Assembly (NCBI RefSeq): GCF_043290135.1
Contig: NC_134701.1
Location: 96,366,202-96,430,201, forward strand
Length of the DNA: 64,000 nt
Direction: 5' to 3'
Source: Rhipicephalus microplus
Taxonomy: Eukaryota; Arthropoda; Arachnida; Ixodida; Ixodidae
The notes under the pieces are model-generated. The model saw only the letters and a program-made list of their open reading frames with translations. It was not told the origin of the DNA and did not search any database. Numbering within the stretch: the stretch's first letter is position 1; each line of letters begins with the position of its first letter. The translations under genes were made by a program, and so were the position numbers. Of this stretch, positions 21,556-32,599 are shown piece after piece.

Positions 21556-23000
21556 ATGCCCATGTACCAGCCAGCCGACAGTTGGAGGCCACAATTAGAC
21601 CCGTCACTGCCACCGTTATGTGCTGCTTCCGTCGAAAGATGGTTCGTGGAGTTCGAGTTGGCCGTGAAGCTCAACAGCATCTGGATCCAGGAATTTATGT
21701 TGGAGATCCTCGAGTGCATACTCCCTCCTGAACTCAAACGCCACCTCGCCTGCTTCTCGTAGACCCCCCACCTTTACGATGATCTGCGAGACACCGTGCT
21801 ACATTTTTACGGCAGTAGAAACCATCCTTCTCTCAGCAGCGACAGTGCAGCACCTAGCTCATCGCCATCCGGGATGCGTCAAACATCACAGCCAGACCAC
21901 ACCACTCCCCTACCTGCCACAACTCGCCACACAGGTAGTAGAACCAGCTGCTCAGCGCAAATGAACTCGTCAATGGAGAGGCCCATCACCCCGCAGTACA
22001 CGGCTCTTGCATCCGGCTTGCCGGTTTTGCCACCTCTCTCAATTATGCCCAAGGCAATTCGATGACCCAAGCCAAGCCAGCTCGTTTGCTTGCGGAGTGC
22101 ACGCCTGTAACAACGCCTGTAGAAGCCCACGACACCAATAAGCAGAACCCCCCATAGGACCCCAACCCCCCGGTACGTTACTCAGCTTCCCGGCGCCCCT
22201 CGAGCGCATACCATGTCAACATGATGAGGAAGCCCAAGTTCCTAGATTCAGTGACCAGCCCACAGAGAATCATAATACTCTTGAGTCCGCGCTGGCCATC
22301 CAGGCGTGTTTCCACTCAGCGATGACAAATGGCAGCTGTGACACTGCAGAGTCCACAGTGACTACAATTACGCATGCCGTGAAATCTCCTGTAGACCACG
22401 TCTCGCATGCTGCTCAGCTACCGATTTCGGAGACATCACCATTCATGCCACCCAACCATCCACCACATGACGACTGGTTGCAATTCCCAGGTTAGGAACC
22501 TACCACCAGCCGTCAAGACACCGAGTACGTTTCTCCTGACAAGAAAGTTCAACGGCAACCTGCCGGCGAAGTCAAGAAGCTCGGTCTGGTAGCATGGGGC
22601 CCTTCCTCCCACCCCTGAATTCTCAACCTATATACTTGCTGCATGACACTTCAGAGGATAGCACTCAACAGTTCGGTACCAATAATTGGCACCCTTCACA
22701 TGACGCAGATACAGCACCTGGACTGTCTCTAATGGGCCAAGACGCTGCTCTCAACGAACGCCTTCCTGTGTCGCCAATCAGTAAGCTTCTGTCCACGGCC
22801 GGACCCGGACATCTGCGTTCGACAATGGCAGTTAAAACAAGCAGTCGTACTGCTTTCTCTATGCCAGCTCCAAGATTGTTCTGACGACTCCGTCATTGTC
22901 GTCTGCGTTGCCAAAGTCCGTGGCACTTTTCGTCGACATGCTGTAGGCTTGAACCTGCACGCGCCTTCATCGGACCCTGCTACAGAGTTCAAACGCAGTT
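21556..23000 (+). pseudogene. gag-like region of the 2.3 kb LTR element
   Basis: An open frame, LDPSLPPLCAASVERWFVEF then FMLEILECILPPELKRHLAC, resembles the capsid part of arthropod Gypsy gag. The stop at about 21760 is followed in the same frame by HLYDDLRDTVLHFYGSRN, a typical next motif, so this is one nonsense change. The Ser/Pro/Thr-rich region after it (to 22065) and short pieces to about 23000 (DDSVIVVCVAKVRGTFRRHA) are not identified. No zinc knuckle, protease, RT or integrase was seen. Confidence 0.55.
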
Positions 23001-23389
23001 GATACATGCAAGCAGGTACCAAGGGCCGTCGTCCTCAGCGCTGTGTTCGGCGTCACCTGCTTGCAAGGTTGCATCCCCAGCAGCCCATTCCTTGACATCA
23101 TGTTGAAAGCGCGTGCCTGACTCTTTCATGGGTTCTACACTGTCGACAAGTTCTGCCTTCTGATTCCCGAGCTTGTCCTGGGGCACCAGGAGCTCCACGT
23201 TCACAACGAGACTCTCAGCCTCAATCCCCGGAGCATTTCAATTGACAGTCCAGCTGACAACGAACTCTCTCTGGGCTCTCACCGGATGATTATATTGACT
23301 GCCGTAGATGTATATAGCATTTGTTCTTTAGTTTCTATTTGTATTTATATTTGACTTCTATTTGCGCAACGCGCTAGGAGGGGGTCCCA

Positions 23390-23592
23390 TGTATCGCTGT
23401 GGCCGACACACAAAAGAAGAGCCGCGTGACTCGTGATGCGGGAGCCACGTGGAATCGAGAACGCTCTGGCTCTTGGCCGTGTTGAGCGCGTCAGCCGCAG
23501 CCACTTTGGTCTCGCTCTTCGCCTGCGGCCCAATGAAAAACTGCGATTACGGGATGGCCTCATCCACCACTGTGTCGTCTGGTTCCTCTACA
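23390..23592 (+). repeat. 3' LTR of the 2.3 kb element
   Basis: Begins TGTATCGCTGTGGCCGACAC and ends CTCTACA. It shares GAGAACGCTCTGGCTCTTGG and the following block with the 5' LTR. The interrupted LINE restarts right after the target duplication. Confidence 0.85.
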
Positions 23593-25093
23593 GGGTTATC
23601 TGTGGATATTCCATAAAGGCGAGGATTTTTGGCAAGCAGTGGTGAACGTGAACCTCGCCCTGGCCACAGACCTAGCATTTCCGACCAGGATTGGTAACTC
23701 TTGTACGAGGGACACCATGCCAGATTTTCCATTTGTTAAAATTTTGAATCTCCTACTTGGCACAACTTGCACGTGGATCTGGGGAGTGACCATAATGTCC
23801 CAGCTACGTACATCAGTGTAAATAATAAGCCCATAAGCCCATAAGAGAGTTTAATTTTACAGATTTGGATTACTTCCAGCATATAAGAGAATAACTCGCG
23901 CAGGCTGAAGACTCAATCACCAGCCTTGATCATTGAGCCAAACAGCTCAAGGGAGACGTTAGTAAGGCGACAAAAAAAAGATGGACACGAATTTGGAAAC
24001 AGATAGGATAGACAGCCGCCTTGCGCACCTCCTAGAGATTAAAAAATCATTACTGAATAGGTGGAAGGGGCAGATGCCGAATCGTAGGCTCCGCGAAAAA
24101 ATTGCAGAACTAAACCGATCCATCGAAGACCACTGCCAGACCCTCTCTAGGCAGCAGTGGGATGAGGTATGCAATTCTGCGAATGGCCAAATGTGAATAG
24201 GATAAAAATGAAATTTGCTAAAGCACCTTTTGAACGAGTCAAATTCACTTATACATGCAGCCAGACACTATGAATCTGAAGACGCCATACTGGATGGTTT
24301 GGCTCGCAGATATTTGACCTCCCTAGCTGTTCAGACTACGGACCCCTTAGCACTGAGCTCGGCGAGCCTTTTAACGCCAGCGACGTCTGGGAAGTTCTTC
24401 AAAACCTTAATGGATGATCAGCTCTGGGGTCAGATGGCATCTCTAACAGGACTCTCGGATACCTCGAAGACGAATTCGTCAAGTTTATTACCAGTGAGAC
24501 CAATCACATATTGAAAAAAGGTTCTGTCCCAGACTCTTGGAAAGTGGCATCAGTTGTCTTCAGTCCCAAACCGAGCCGACCTCCAGGACTAGCCAATCTT
24601 AGGCCCATATTGCTAACGTCCTGTGTCGGCAAGGTAGTGGAGCATGTCATTCACAACCGTATTTCTAAGTACATCGAGAAGGAAGGTCTTTTCTACTAAA
24701 ACATGATTGGGTTTCATCCATCTTTGTCTGCACAAAACACAATAAAGCTACTCTAACATCAAGTCATAGATGTGAACAGAAGAGACGTAAGAGGCATCCT
24801 GGGTCTTGACCTGGAAAAAGTGTTTAACAACATCTCTCACGCGCACATTATAAACTTCATTTCAGAGCTTGGGCTGGGCGAAGCATTTCACAGATACGTA
24901 GCTCCTTTTTTGAATACAGGAAGGTCATGCTCAATATCAGGGACATCAATTCTTCTCCCATAGCACTGGGCCCTGAAGGCACGCCGCGAGGAGCGGTGAT
25001 ATCCCCGGTTATCTTTAACATCGCTATATGCAAGTTGTCCACACTGCTATCTAACGTGAAGGGTATCAGCCACACGCTTTACGCTGGTGATAT
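23593..25093 (+). pseudogene. LINE endonuclease end, linker and reverse transcriptase
   Basis: After the LTR element the LINE resumes with LALATDLAFPTRIGNSCTRD and then the GSDHN-type end of the endonuclease near 23785. The linker is open at 23981-24196 (RIDSRLAHLLEIKKSLLNRW). RT fingers run 24215-24699 (VPDSWKVASVVFSPKPSRPP, RPILLTSCVGKVVEHVIHNR). The palm is at 24772-25093 (VRGILGLDLEKVFNNISHAH, GTPRGAVISPVIFNIA). The YADD box reads YAGD at about 25080-25091. The Gypsy LTR begins 2-3 bases after that codon, so the catalytic box marks the break. Confidence 0.75.
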
Positions 25094-25267
25094 TGTCACG
25101 GGTATAGAAAAGTACCTCAGGCATGGGTGCAGAAATGACCCAGAAAGAATGAAGACGACGATCTTGTTGTGGGGCCGTGTCTGAAATGCTCTCTTGTCCT
25201 GCATCCTTGCACACTGTGTGCAGTGTTAGCCCACCCGGCGTTCACTTATTAAATACTCCCCGTTACA
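25094..25267 (+). repeat. 5' LTR of the damaged Gypsy element
   Basis: Starts at TGTCACGGG directly after LINE codons for Y-A-G-D-I, and ends CCGTTACA. The preceding bases are GATAT, compatible with an AT-rich target. The first 92 bases occur again in reverse orientation at 26484-26575. Confidence 0.7.
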
Positions 25268-25340
25268 TATTTTGGTGGAGGTGCTGAGTAACATTACAAC
25301 TCTGGATCTCCGTAGCGGACGTCAGCTTCGTCCAGCCACG

Positions 25341-26480
25341 ATGCCTGAAGGCAGTGCGCCATCCGTTCAGTCTACGCCTGCTCCGTCACCTGTGATCTCT
25401 TCCCATCTTCTCGATCCAGGTACATTTTGCGGCACCAACACAACTGACGTTAACAAGTGGCTCGCCTTATACAAGTGCGTCAACAAGCAATACAGGTGGG
25501 ACGAGTTGCGACGTGTGCAAGCAGAAGCTTCGTGACTTGTTCGGCCGGTCAGTTGCTCGACAAATGGCAGCCAGGCAGGAACTTGCGTCACGAGTTCAAT
25601 CTTCCACCGAGTCGTACGTCACCTATATCCTATACGTGCTCGCCTTGTGTCGGAAGGCTGAAAAAGACATGACCGAACTAGACAACGTCAGCAATGTGTT
25701 GAAAGGCATAGCCGACGATGCCTTCAACATTCTGATATGCAAGAACGGTACCACCGTTGACTCAATTGTCAGTAAATGTCGGTGGTTTGAACAAGCCAAA
25801 AGCAGGAGAATCACTCAACGTTTTTCCCGACTTCCAAACACCGCTGCGACTTGTTCCTGCGAGGATCCTGTGGCGCCACGTTCATTCGTGAATCCTCCAG
25901 ACATCACATGAATTGTCCGTCAGGAGCTGGAAGCCATGTCTCCTTCCGCTTACCAACCCACTGTGCCTGACAACTCGGTCTCAATATCTCTTATTCAGGC
26001 TGTTGTGCGACAAGAGTATGCCAACATGGGCGTCTTAGTTCCCCAAAACTCCAGTTACACACCGCAGCCCATAAATCCTAACGCTTACTACCATGCCGCC
26101 CCACTTGTTGCTGCTGCCGCGTCGTCCCGCGGTTCTCATCGCGCTACCGAAATCCATCTGAGTGGCGCACACAAGATGATCGACCGATATGCTTCTCTTG
26201 CCATCGCGTTGGCCACATTTCCCGCCACTGCCTCAACAGGTGGCCTTTCCGGCGACGTTTTCTAGACGACCACCGACAGGATCGGGGGCAGTATTCGCCA
26301 CCTCGTTTTGCCGATTACCACCTTCAAGACCTGCCACCTAGCCGTTCTACGCTACGCTCTGAACCATCCTACGCCGATTTTGTCGCCCAGGGAACCCGGA
26401 CCAGCCGCTCGCCGTCGCCTCAGGGTCACCAGCCCCGCTCCTATCAACGCCGTCGCTCCCCGTCACTGGCATATTCTGGG
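25341..26480 (+). pseudogene. Gypsy gag
   Basis: The likely start is at 25341 (MPEGSAPSVQSTPAPSPVIS). Residues LLDPGTFCGTNTTDVNKWLA and LRDLFGRSVARQMAARQELA, then DMTELDNVSNVLKGIADDAF, match capsid-type gag of arthropod Gypsy elements. A frame shift lies near 25505-25535, and a stop near 25910. The C-terminal Arg/Ser/Pro-rich segment runs to about 26480, where inverted LTR sequence takes over, so the nucleocapsid end and all of pol are gone. Confidence 0.65.
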
Positions 26481-26483
26481 CAG

Positions 26484-26575
26484 TTCAGACACGGCCCCAC
26501 AACAACATCGTTGTCTTCATTCCTTCTGCGTCACTTCTGCGCCCGTGCCTGAGGTACCTTTCTATACCCGTGACA
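26484..26575 (-). repeat. Inverted fragment of the same LTR family
   Basis: Read on minus it starts TGTCACGGGTATAGAAAGG and follows the first 92 bases of the LTR at 25094 to GGGGCCGTGTCTGAA, with about 90 percent identity by eye. It lies in the opposite orientation to the gag it interrupts, so it is not the 3' LTR of that element. In both copies the bases before TGTCAC are TGATA(A)TAT. Confidence 0.75.
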
Positions 26576-26860
26576 ATATTATCATGTGGCGTCCCAGATG
26601 TAGCGAAGGGAAGTCGGCACTGCACTCCAGGGAGCCGCCGATCTGATGGAGCTCCTTCTTTCTGGTACATGGCTGAGGTGCTCCGCAAGGGAATCAAAGC
26701 TGCTTTTATATAGGCACCCGGCAATGCAATTTACGAGATCTGATGATAGCGCCAGAACACACAGCCTAGCGAGTAGGCGCAGCAAAACCGAGTCTTCCAA
26801 TGCGTATCCTTGCGAGTAGACGCAGCAAAACCAGACTTGCCCGGGCATATTATTTTCTTT
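26576..26860 (-). promoter_or_regulatory. TATA-containing LTR-like segment on minus
   Basis: On minus a TATA box, CCTATATAAAAGC (about 26718-26706), is followed about 30 nt later by a candidate start region and then GGAGCACCTCAGCC. Upstream there are two near copies of GGTTTTGCTGCG(T/C)CTACTCGC (about 26765-26840). This layout resembles U3 and R of an LTR. No matching second copy was found, so it may be a solo or broken LTR. No gene downstream is evident. Confidence 0.4.
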
Positions 26861-27044
26861 TTAGTTGTGAGCAGGCTTGTCACGGCTGAGTATGTAAGCG
26901 CCCAGGAAGCGTTCTTTGAAAAGGCGCCAAAAAGGGCACTGACACTTCAGCGTCTCAATGTGCTCAGCGAGAGTTTCATTTTCTTGGTATTCCTTGTGGT
27001 CGGTACCAACAATGCTGAAGTGGCCCAGAAAGCTTCATCGTGCC

Positions 27045-28555
27045 CTCTGGTCCACTGTCGGGTGCCTATAAGGCCAGTAGAAAAGGAGCTAAGCCAAAGA
27101 ACTAGAAGCCTTTATCAGAGGTGGACATTGTGCTTCACACCATAAGTGGCACCCCCATTCCGAAAGTGGACGCGATTAGAGTGCTGGGCGTGATTATGGA
27201 GTCGCACGGGTACAAAGGTCAAACCATTGCAAAGATTGCAAAAAGAGGTCAAACCAAGACCGAGAACAGATCAGATTGATTGATAGCGTTCCGCACAGAA
27301 AGGGGGGGGGGGGTCTCAGGGAGGACAATCTGCTGCGGCACTTTCATGCATTCCTCTTGAGTCATATTACGTACGTTGCTGCCATGCACTCTTAGTACAA
27401 ATTTGAAAAGAAGAAGCTGGAAACTCTGATTAGAAAAAGTATAAAGAGGGTGTTTGGCATCCCCGTGTGCACAAGCACTGAATGGCTTATGCAGCTAGAC
27501 GTCCATACTTGGATGAGATCATTGAAGCCCAAGAGACTTCGCATAGCTGGTAGGCAGACTCTGTCTGTCCTAGGTGTCAGCCCTGTGCTCGTAGAGGATC
27601 GCCGTCTTCAAGAGCCGGATGAACAGCGTACCGTCATCGAGGTCTCTCCCTTCCCGCCAAACGTCAATCCTCAGCACAACGCAGGTATTCGCCGGGCTAG
27701 GACCATCGCGCTTTTGGAGCGCATCAGGAACGATCCTAATTCAGTGTGTTATGTCGATGCCACTCATACGGTCGGTCAGCTAGGTTTTCAGTTATTTCCG
27801 TCAATCACGTAGATTTTATTATCAATGCGGCGTCAGTTAGGAACTCTACTCTCTCAAAAGTTGAACAGTTGGCTGTAGCCTTTGCCCTTGTGTACATCGC
27901 AAATTTTAACCGACTCAAAATCAGCGGTCAGGGCTTTCGCCTCCGGTTCCGTCTGTGCTGAAGTATTTAAACTACTTGACAATAGTACTGTTTCTCCACA
28001 TATCATTACCTGCTTTCCTGTGCGTCTGGAATGCATACTGGACTCTCTTTAGTAAACATGAATGACACTGCTCATTCCCGGGCGCACGCTTTAATTCTCC
28101 GCGCTGGAGAGGACGTAGGTCCACAGGTTGGCAGTGGGATGTTTAGGGACACTTTACTTATATTCAGTGAAGTGGTTAAACACTACCAGTTGAGTAGGAA
28201 GTCCTTTGCTTCTCCGCACAGCAAGTTGTCTTAACCTTAGGCCATCACGTTTAGAATGCTCCAGACTAGGTCCTATCTAAGTCAAATTTTCCTCAGCATG
28301 GTCTTCTCAGAGACTTTTGACTGTACTTGTCGTCTTTTTGGTAAGGTTACTGATTTCGGGCATACGCTCTGGTGGCGACCCTCGTTACGGTACCCACTTC
28401 GGCTCACAAAAGAGGATTGGGACTCTGTCTTACGAAGTGCTGAGTTACTACCACAACTACGGGCTGTCCAGAGAGCCCACGATACAGCCCTCCCCGTTCC
28501 TACGGGGGAGTGGCCCGCGACGTTGCTCCAAAAGAGTAGCGTAGGACGCAAAAAA
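27045..28555 (+). pseudogene. LINE reverse-transcriptase end, RNase H and C-terminal domain
   Basis: The LINE resumes with KPLSEVDIVLHTISGTPIPK, then VDAIRVLGVIMESHGYKGQ (thumb region, 27100-27240), and MFGIPVCTSTEWLMQLDVHT from 27450. RNase H follows: SVCYVDATHTVGQL (first Asp, about 27750), STLSKVEQLAVAFALV (Glu), and a damaged second Asp region near 27920. The C-terminal part runs through 28031-28234 (VVKHYQLSRKSFASPHSKLS) and ends near 28550 without a clear Cys cluster. Frame changes are frequent. Confidence 0.65.
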
Positions 28556-28559
28556 ATTA

Positions 28560-29138
28560 TCTGTCTGCCTGTCTCTCTGTCTTTCTGTTTGTATCAGCGA
28601 TTGCCTGATTTGATCATGAAGTGGTCAGTCATTACAGAGATCGCCGCGGGAGGCCACGACTTGCCCACGCGTTCGTTAGCGGTCGCAATGAAAAAAGGCA
28701 TCTATTCCAAAAAAAAAAAGTGCTCAGGGTCACGAAGTGTGCGTGACGTATTTTCTTTGTCCCTGTCATCCCACCTTGCTTAGCTTCCAGCGCTTTCGTC
28801 GGGAAGAGAAAAGAGAGAATGCAATCACAGCTTGTGACAAATCTATGTAACTCCACTCGCACTGAACGGATTCTTAAAATTTTTGCGAGGTTCAATTCGT
28901 GAGGCTTCCAGTGAATTCATTGCACGATTACTCCAAGAAGTGTTCCAGGGCCCCTTTAAGAACGACTTGAGCTAAGGTGCTCTTTGGCTTCGCCTGATGT
29001 GGCTTTATAGGTTGCATAGTTTGAAGAGTCTGTATAAAAATTTATCTTATTTCAATGAAGGCGAAATGGTGGAAGCTTGTGTGCTGTATACGTGCGACGT
29101 CAGTGATTGTTAAAGAACAGCGGATGGTCGATATTTAT
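28560..29138. other. Non-coding stretch after the LINE
   Basis: A CTGT/CTGC-rich run at about 28558-28600 follows the LINE. The phrase GTTCCAGGGCCCCTTTAA near 28942-28960 recalls a dispersed tick repeat, but ends could not be set. Nothing else is recognised. Confidence 0.4.
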
Positions 29139-29202
29139 GGAGCCCTCCATTACGACGTCCCTCATAATCATATCAAAGTTTTGGAACGTTAAACCCCACA
29201 TA
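29139..29202 (+). mobile_element. 5'-truncated SINE fragment
   Basis: GGAGCCCTCCATTACGACG to AACGTTAAACCCCACAT is the reverse complement of the body and tail of the SINE at 4751-4979, with about 85 percent identity. The tRNA head is missing. It shows that the family is present at least twice in the window. Confidence 0.8.
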
Positions 29203-29209
29203 TCGTTAC

Positions 29210-30090
29210 ATTATATACAAATAATATTACCATCTGGGCTTTCACAAAAACATGCGAAACAAAAATTTTATCTCGGTGAAAAAGACCTTCCTTTCTAGCT
29301 ATCTGACGCAAATCGGAGCTCTTTATGTGGTAAAGTACCCATTTTGGCTGGTTGATTTATGATTGCCAGAGAGAAACAGCGTTCTTTATGCGCATTACAG
29401 AATGTTATTCTCGTCGCGGTAGTAAATTCTATGTTCCAGTGTATAACATTATTTGCGCATGCTCTTGACGTCCAGAATGTTGATAGTTTTCTCCACTGAA
29501 AAAACAGTGTAACTGCCACATTAGTGTTTTCAAAATTGCCTGATGTCCCGCATTTTAGAGTCGCGTCATGTTTGCCAGCAGCTGTGATGAGTTCCGCTCT
29601 AACGTTGCATGCATCGCGGCTGAGCGTTATACTTTGTCTTTTCTTTGAATAGCTCGTATAAAATCACCAACGCAAATTCATTACCATTAGAGTGCTTTAA
29701 AAACTACAATTTTCTAAGGGCCTAATCTTCGACGAGCTGCTCACAGACTTCATCGGTGAAGTCGAAGTGTCGTTAGGAGCAAACTTACTTCGTAAAGATC
29801 TTCGTGACGTCTAGAATTCTTCATGGCGTTTAGAATGAGCTACGTATTTTCATTTGGGATAGCAATTATATACACAGTCTCGGCTGGCGTTTGCCGTTGC
29901 CGCCACCGGATGTGCTAGCCTCCTTTTTTTGCGGAGTGAGAAGGCCGGTGTAGTAGGCGACTGCGCTTATCTCTTGAGCAAACGGGGGGGGGGGGGGAGG
30001 GGGAGGATGGTTATGGTTGCCACGCTATCATGGCAACGATCACCGCGCGACTTTTGCCCCCACAGCAAGGTCGGAGCTTCTTTGGGCTGC
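29210..30090. other. Non-coding stretch
   Basis: AT-rich DNA with no supported gene. A G-run of about 17 bases lies at 29984-30003. No terminal repeats or promoter boxes were recognised. Confidence 0.4.
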
Positions 30091-30097
30091 GCTCTCA

Positions 30098-30098
<1 letters not shown>

Positions 30099-30171
<73 letters not shown>

Positions 30172-30174
30172 GCA

Positions 30175-30206
<32 letters not shown>

Positions 30207-30210
30207 CACG

Positions 30211-30286
<76 letters not shown>
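30099..30286. repeat. (CA)n microsatellite with (CGCA)n interruptions
   Basis: About 188 bases of CA repeats with an AA interruption near 30114 and two CGCA blocks near 30168-30192 and 30210-30216. Open frames of His/Thr or Cys/Val across it are artefacts. Alternating purine-pyrimidine sequence of this length can adopt Z-DNA. Confidence 0.97.
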
Positions 30287-30289
<3 letters not shown>

Positions 30290-30960
30290 TGCAAGCCTAA
30301 CTACGTATATCAACGCCGTCACTACGCACGAGCCTTGTTGTGGTCATCTACTGTGGCCACACCGCAAGAAATTTTTATTATTTAGAAAACGCATGTTTAC
30401 TACAATTATTATTGCCCCTAAAAATGCTAGACTAGCTTTCTAAAACATTCGAGTATGTTTCTATTGCATTCATTGCTTCGCCCTTTCGGCGAAACTGTGA
30501 CTTTTTTCTGTAGTGGCAGAGATGGTAATATGCCTAAAGACATCATTGGACACAGTAGTTAAAGAACTTTAATTATCTAACTTCTTGATTAGTGGAGTAA
30601 GGCGGCCATGCCAAATGGAGAAATCGAAGTTATTCACTCTAATAATCCATCTCAGCCCACGCACCACAGAAACAATTGAGTGGTTGAGAGTGCGATGTGT
30701 TAGCACACCTTCTCATGGTTTATATGCAATAAAACGTGCGTTCATTCGTGGCAATTTTAGATACATTGCTATCATACCAGTCTGATATTACCATCCAAGT
30801 TCTGTATCTCTTTCTCTGCTGTTTCAAATAAACATTTGTTCAGATCTAGAGCTTCTGTCGTGTTCCTTATTCTGTCTATGTAAAAGTGTGCGCTATCCCA
30901 CTCGCGTTGAATTTTCCCGCGGTATGTATGCGTTCATTCTGGTACAGTTCAAGTACGCCA
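30290..30960. other. Non-coding stretch
   Basis: No gene or mobile element recognised. A short open frame at 30585-30785 resembles nothing I know and has no coding support. Confidence 0.4.
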
Positions 30961-30964
30961 CCCC

Positions 30965-31097
30965 CAGGGGCGTAGGCTTTTTTTTTTTGGAGGGGGGGGG
31001 GGCACCTCATTGAAGTGTTCATTTCTTGCTCTGTATGACATGGCGAAGAAAAAATTTGGGCATGGGTCTGGTGTGCCACACCCTGGATGCGCCACTG
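30965..31097. mobile_element. Small MITE-like element with CAGGGGCGTAG-type ends
   Basis: The left end CAGGGGCGTAGGC and the right end (reverse complement CAGTGGCGCATCCAG) are imperfect terminal inverted repeats of a type common in metazoan DNA-transposon MITEs. The interior has a T-run, a G-run and GGTCTGGTGTGCCACACCC. No target duplication is clear. Length is about 133 bp. Confidence 0.5.
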
Positions 31098-31099
31098 AC

Positions 31100-31880
31100 C
31101 ACCACAACCATGCTTGGCCGATGCCTAATTAGGTGTAAGTTCAGAATGGACTTCGTTTTAGCCAGCGAAGACAACACAGAAGCCGGTCACCGAAACGAGC
31201 AAAGACGCCTTCACCGTAAAACAGTCACCCCTTCTCCCTGTTCCCGTCGCAATAAGCGTGGAGCCTATATTCTCAATAACTAATTTCCTTAACTCATCCA
31301 TCACGTTTTGACACGTATTCGTCGGCTTTCCGCTGTGCCACCGATGAAGTCTCGCGAGAAACAAGAGGAAGAAGACGAGGAAACGCTTACTAGAGTGGAC
31401 GTGTTGGAGTAAGTGTTATTCATTGTGTCTCTACAAATTGCCAGTGCCATCCAGAGAAGTTTGCTGGAACTCACAGTGACCTTTCAGAACCCGAAGCACT
31501 TGCTAGAAAATCATGTCAACCTTTTACTTGCTGAGCAGATGTCTTCAAATCTGTTCTTTTCATCACCAGCGGAAAAGGCAAACGATTGAAGAGCAAGCGT
31601 TACTTGACTAAAATTTCGAAGAATTCATTTTTTAAGCCAGTTATAAAGAGTAGACGAGTTGACGCATTTTAGTTTCATCACCTACACTGTAAAACTTTGA
31701 CGGCGACTTCTCGAAAGAAAAAAAAAATTCTGGCTTCAACCTTGCGCGATATACTAAATAGAATAATTGAGGCAGCTGTACACTAGTCGTGCGAATACAG
31801 ATGAAATGGCGGAGCTGTTGGCACTGTACCCGCCTCTTTTAGCTCCTCCACAATATCACTTCCCTTTCTCACCCCTCTAA
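31100..31880. other. Non-coding stretch
   Basis: Nothing recognised. Short open frames at 31026-31283 and 31158-31364 overlap on opposite strands with no family resemblance. Confidence 0.4.
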
Positions 31881-32050
<170 letters not shown>

Positions 32051-32195
32051 ATTTATTTATTTACAATATGTAATATAAGGCTTGATATAGAAGGTGTGAG
32101 ACTAAAATAATCTGCACTGTATACTGTATATCTATACTCTATATAGCATATACTATGCAAAACTATTGCATGCGTAAGCTCTTTTAACGATCCTG

Positions 32196-32330
32196 TATAG
32201 CCATGTGATTACGAAGCTTGCCGTCCAAACGCTGGTACGTGGGTTCAAATCCCGACTAGTCAAGAATGTTCCCCCTCCTCTCCATTTGTCTCTTTCTTGT
32301 TCTCTCCTTCAGTATTCGCTCTCCCACCCG
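32196..32330 (+). mobile_element. Possible tRNA-derived SINE head
   Basis: TATAGCCATGTGATTACGAA resembles an RNA polymerase III A box, and GTGGGTTCAAATCCCGAC is a good B box about 45 nt further on. A CT-rich tail follows. The acceptor stem does not pair well, so a functional tRNA is unlikely. A SINE remnant is the better reading. Confidence 0.4.
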
Positions 32331-32599
32331 TCAGAGTTTATGCATCGTATGCCTTACAGATGTAGGGAAGCAAACGATAACACGAAGAAGAGGATGAAAA
32401 GCGCACACTGCTCTATTATGATGATGATTTATGTTCACGAATGGCAGGGTTCCTCCAAGCTCAAGGAGCTATGCTCTTAAAAAATTTGCAGATCCCACGT
32501 ACAGTGGAAAGCAATGATATGCGAAGCGGGAACGCGAAATGTTGATATGTCACTTTAAAATCAACACAAAGTTATGAGGTGGAAGTAAATGATGCCGTA

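Larger units (their letters stand above)
21289..23592 (+). mobile_element. Non-autonomous LTR retrotransposon, 2.3 kb, with GGGT target duplication
   Basis: Two LTRs of 208 and 203 bp bound the element (21289-21496 and 23390-23592). The outer flanks carry a perfect 4-bp target duplication, GGGT (21285-21288 and 23593-23596). A primer-binding-like TGGTGACCTCAGACGC begins 2 nt after the 5' LTR, and a purine tract (AGGAGGGGGTCCCA) precedes the 3' LTR. Inside, only a gag-like region is recognised; there is no reverse transcriptase or integrase. It must have depended on another element's enzymes. Confidence 0.85.
25094..27045 (+). mobile_element. Damaged Gypsy-type LTR retrotransposon (LTR, PBS and gag only)
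   Basis: A 174-bp 5' LTR (25094-25267, TGTCACGGG to CCGTTACA) is followed 5 nt later by the primer-binding-like TGGTGGAGGTGCTGAG. That resembles the equivalent site of the minus-strand Gypsy (TGGTGGAGTTGCTGGG), implying the same tRNA primer. Gag follows (25341-26480). There is no pol. From 26484 the sequence becomes other LTR-like DNA in reverse orientation, and the interrupted LINE is back by about 27045. The right boundary is approximate. Confidence 0.7.
15349..28555 (+). mobile_element. RNase H LINE ORF2, split by three LTR retrotransposons
   Basis: A second LINE of the same family as the preceding one starts at an ATG (15349, MKLISLQ) and can be followed in four blocks: 15349-15660, 21153-21288, 23593-25093 and about 27045-28555, roughly 3.45 kb in total. 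That is about the length of a whole ORF2. It has no ORF1 and no 5' UTR; it follows the stop of the previous LINE by about 30 bp. Each gap is filled by an LTR element described separately. The 3' end is estimated near 28555, where an A-run and CTGT-rich DNA begin. Confidence 0.75.

Noticed and set aside
29929..30443. Several open frames on both strands with His/Thr or Cys/Val runs
   Set aside because: Translations of the (CA)n microsatellite in different frames.
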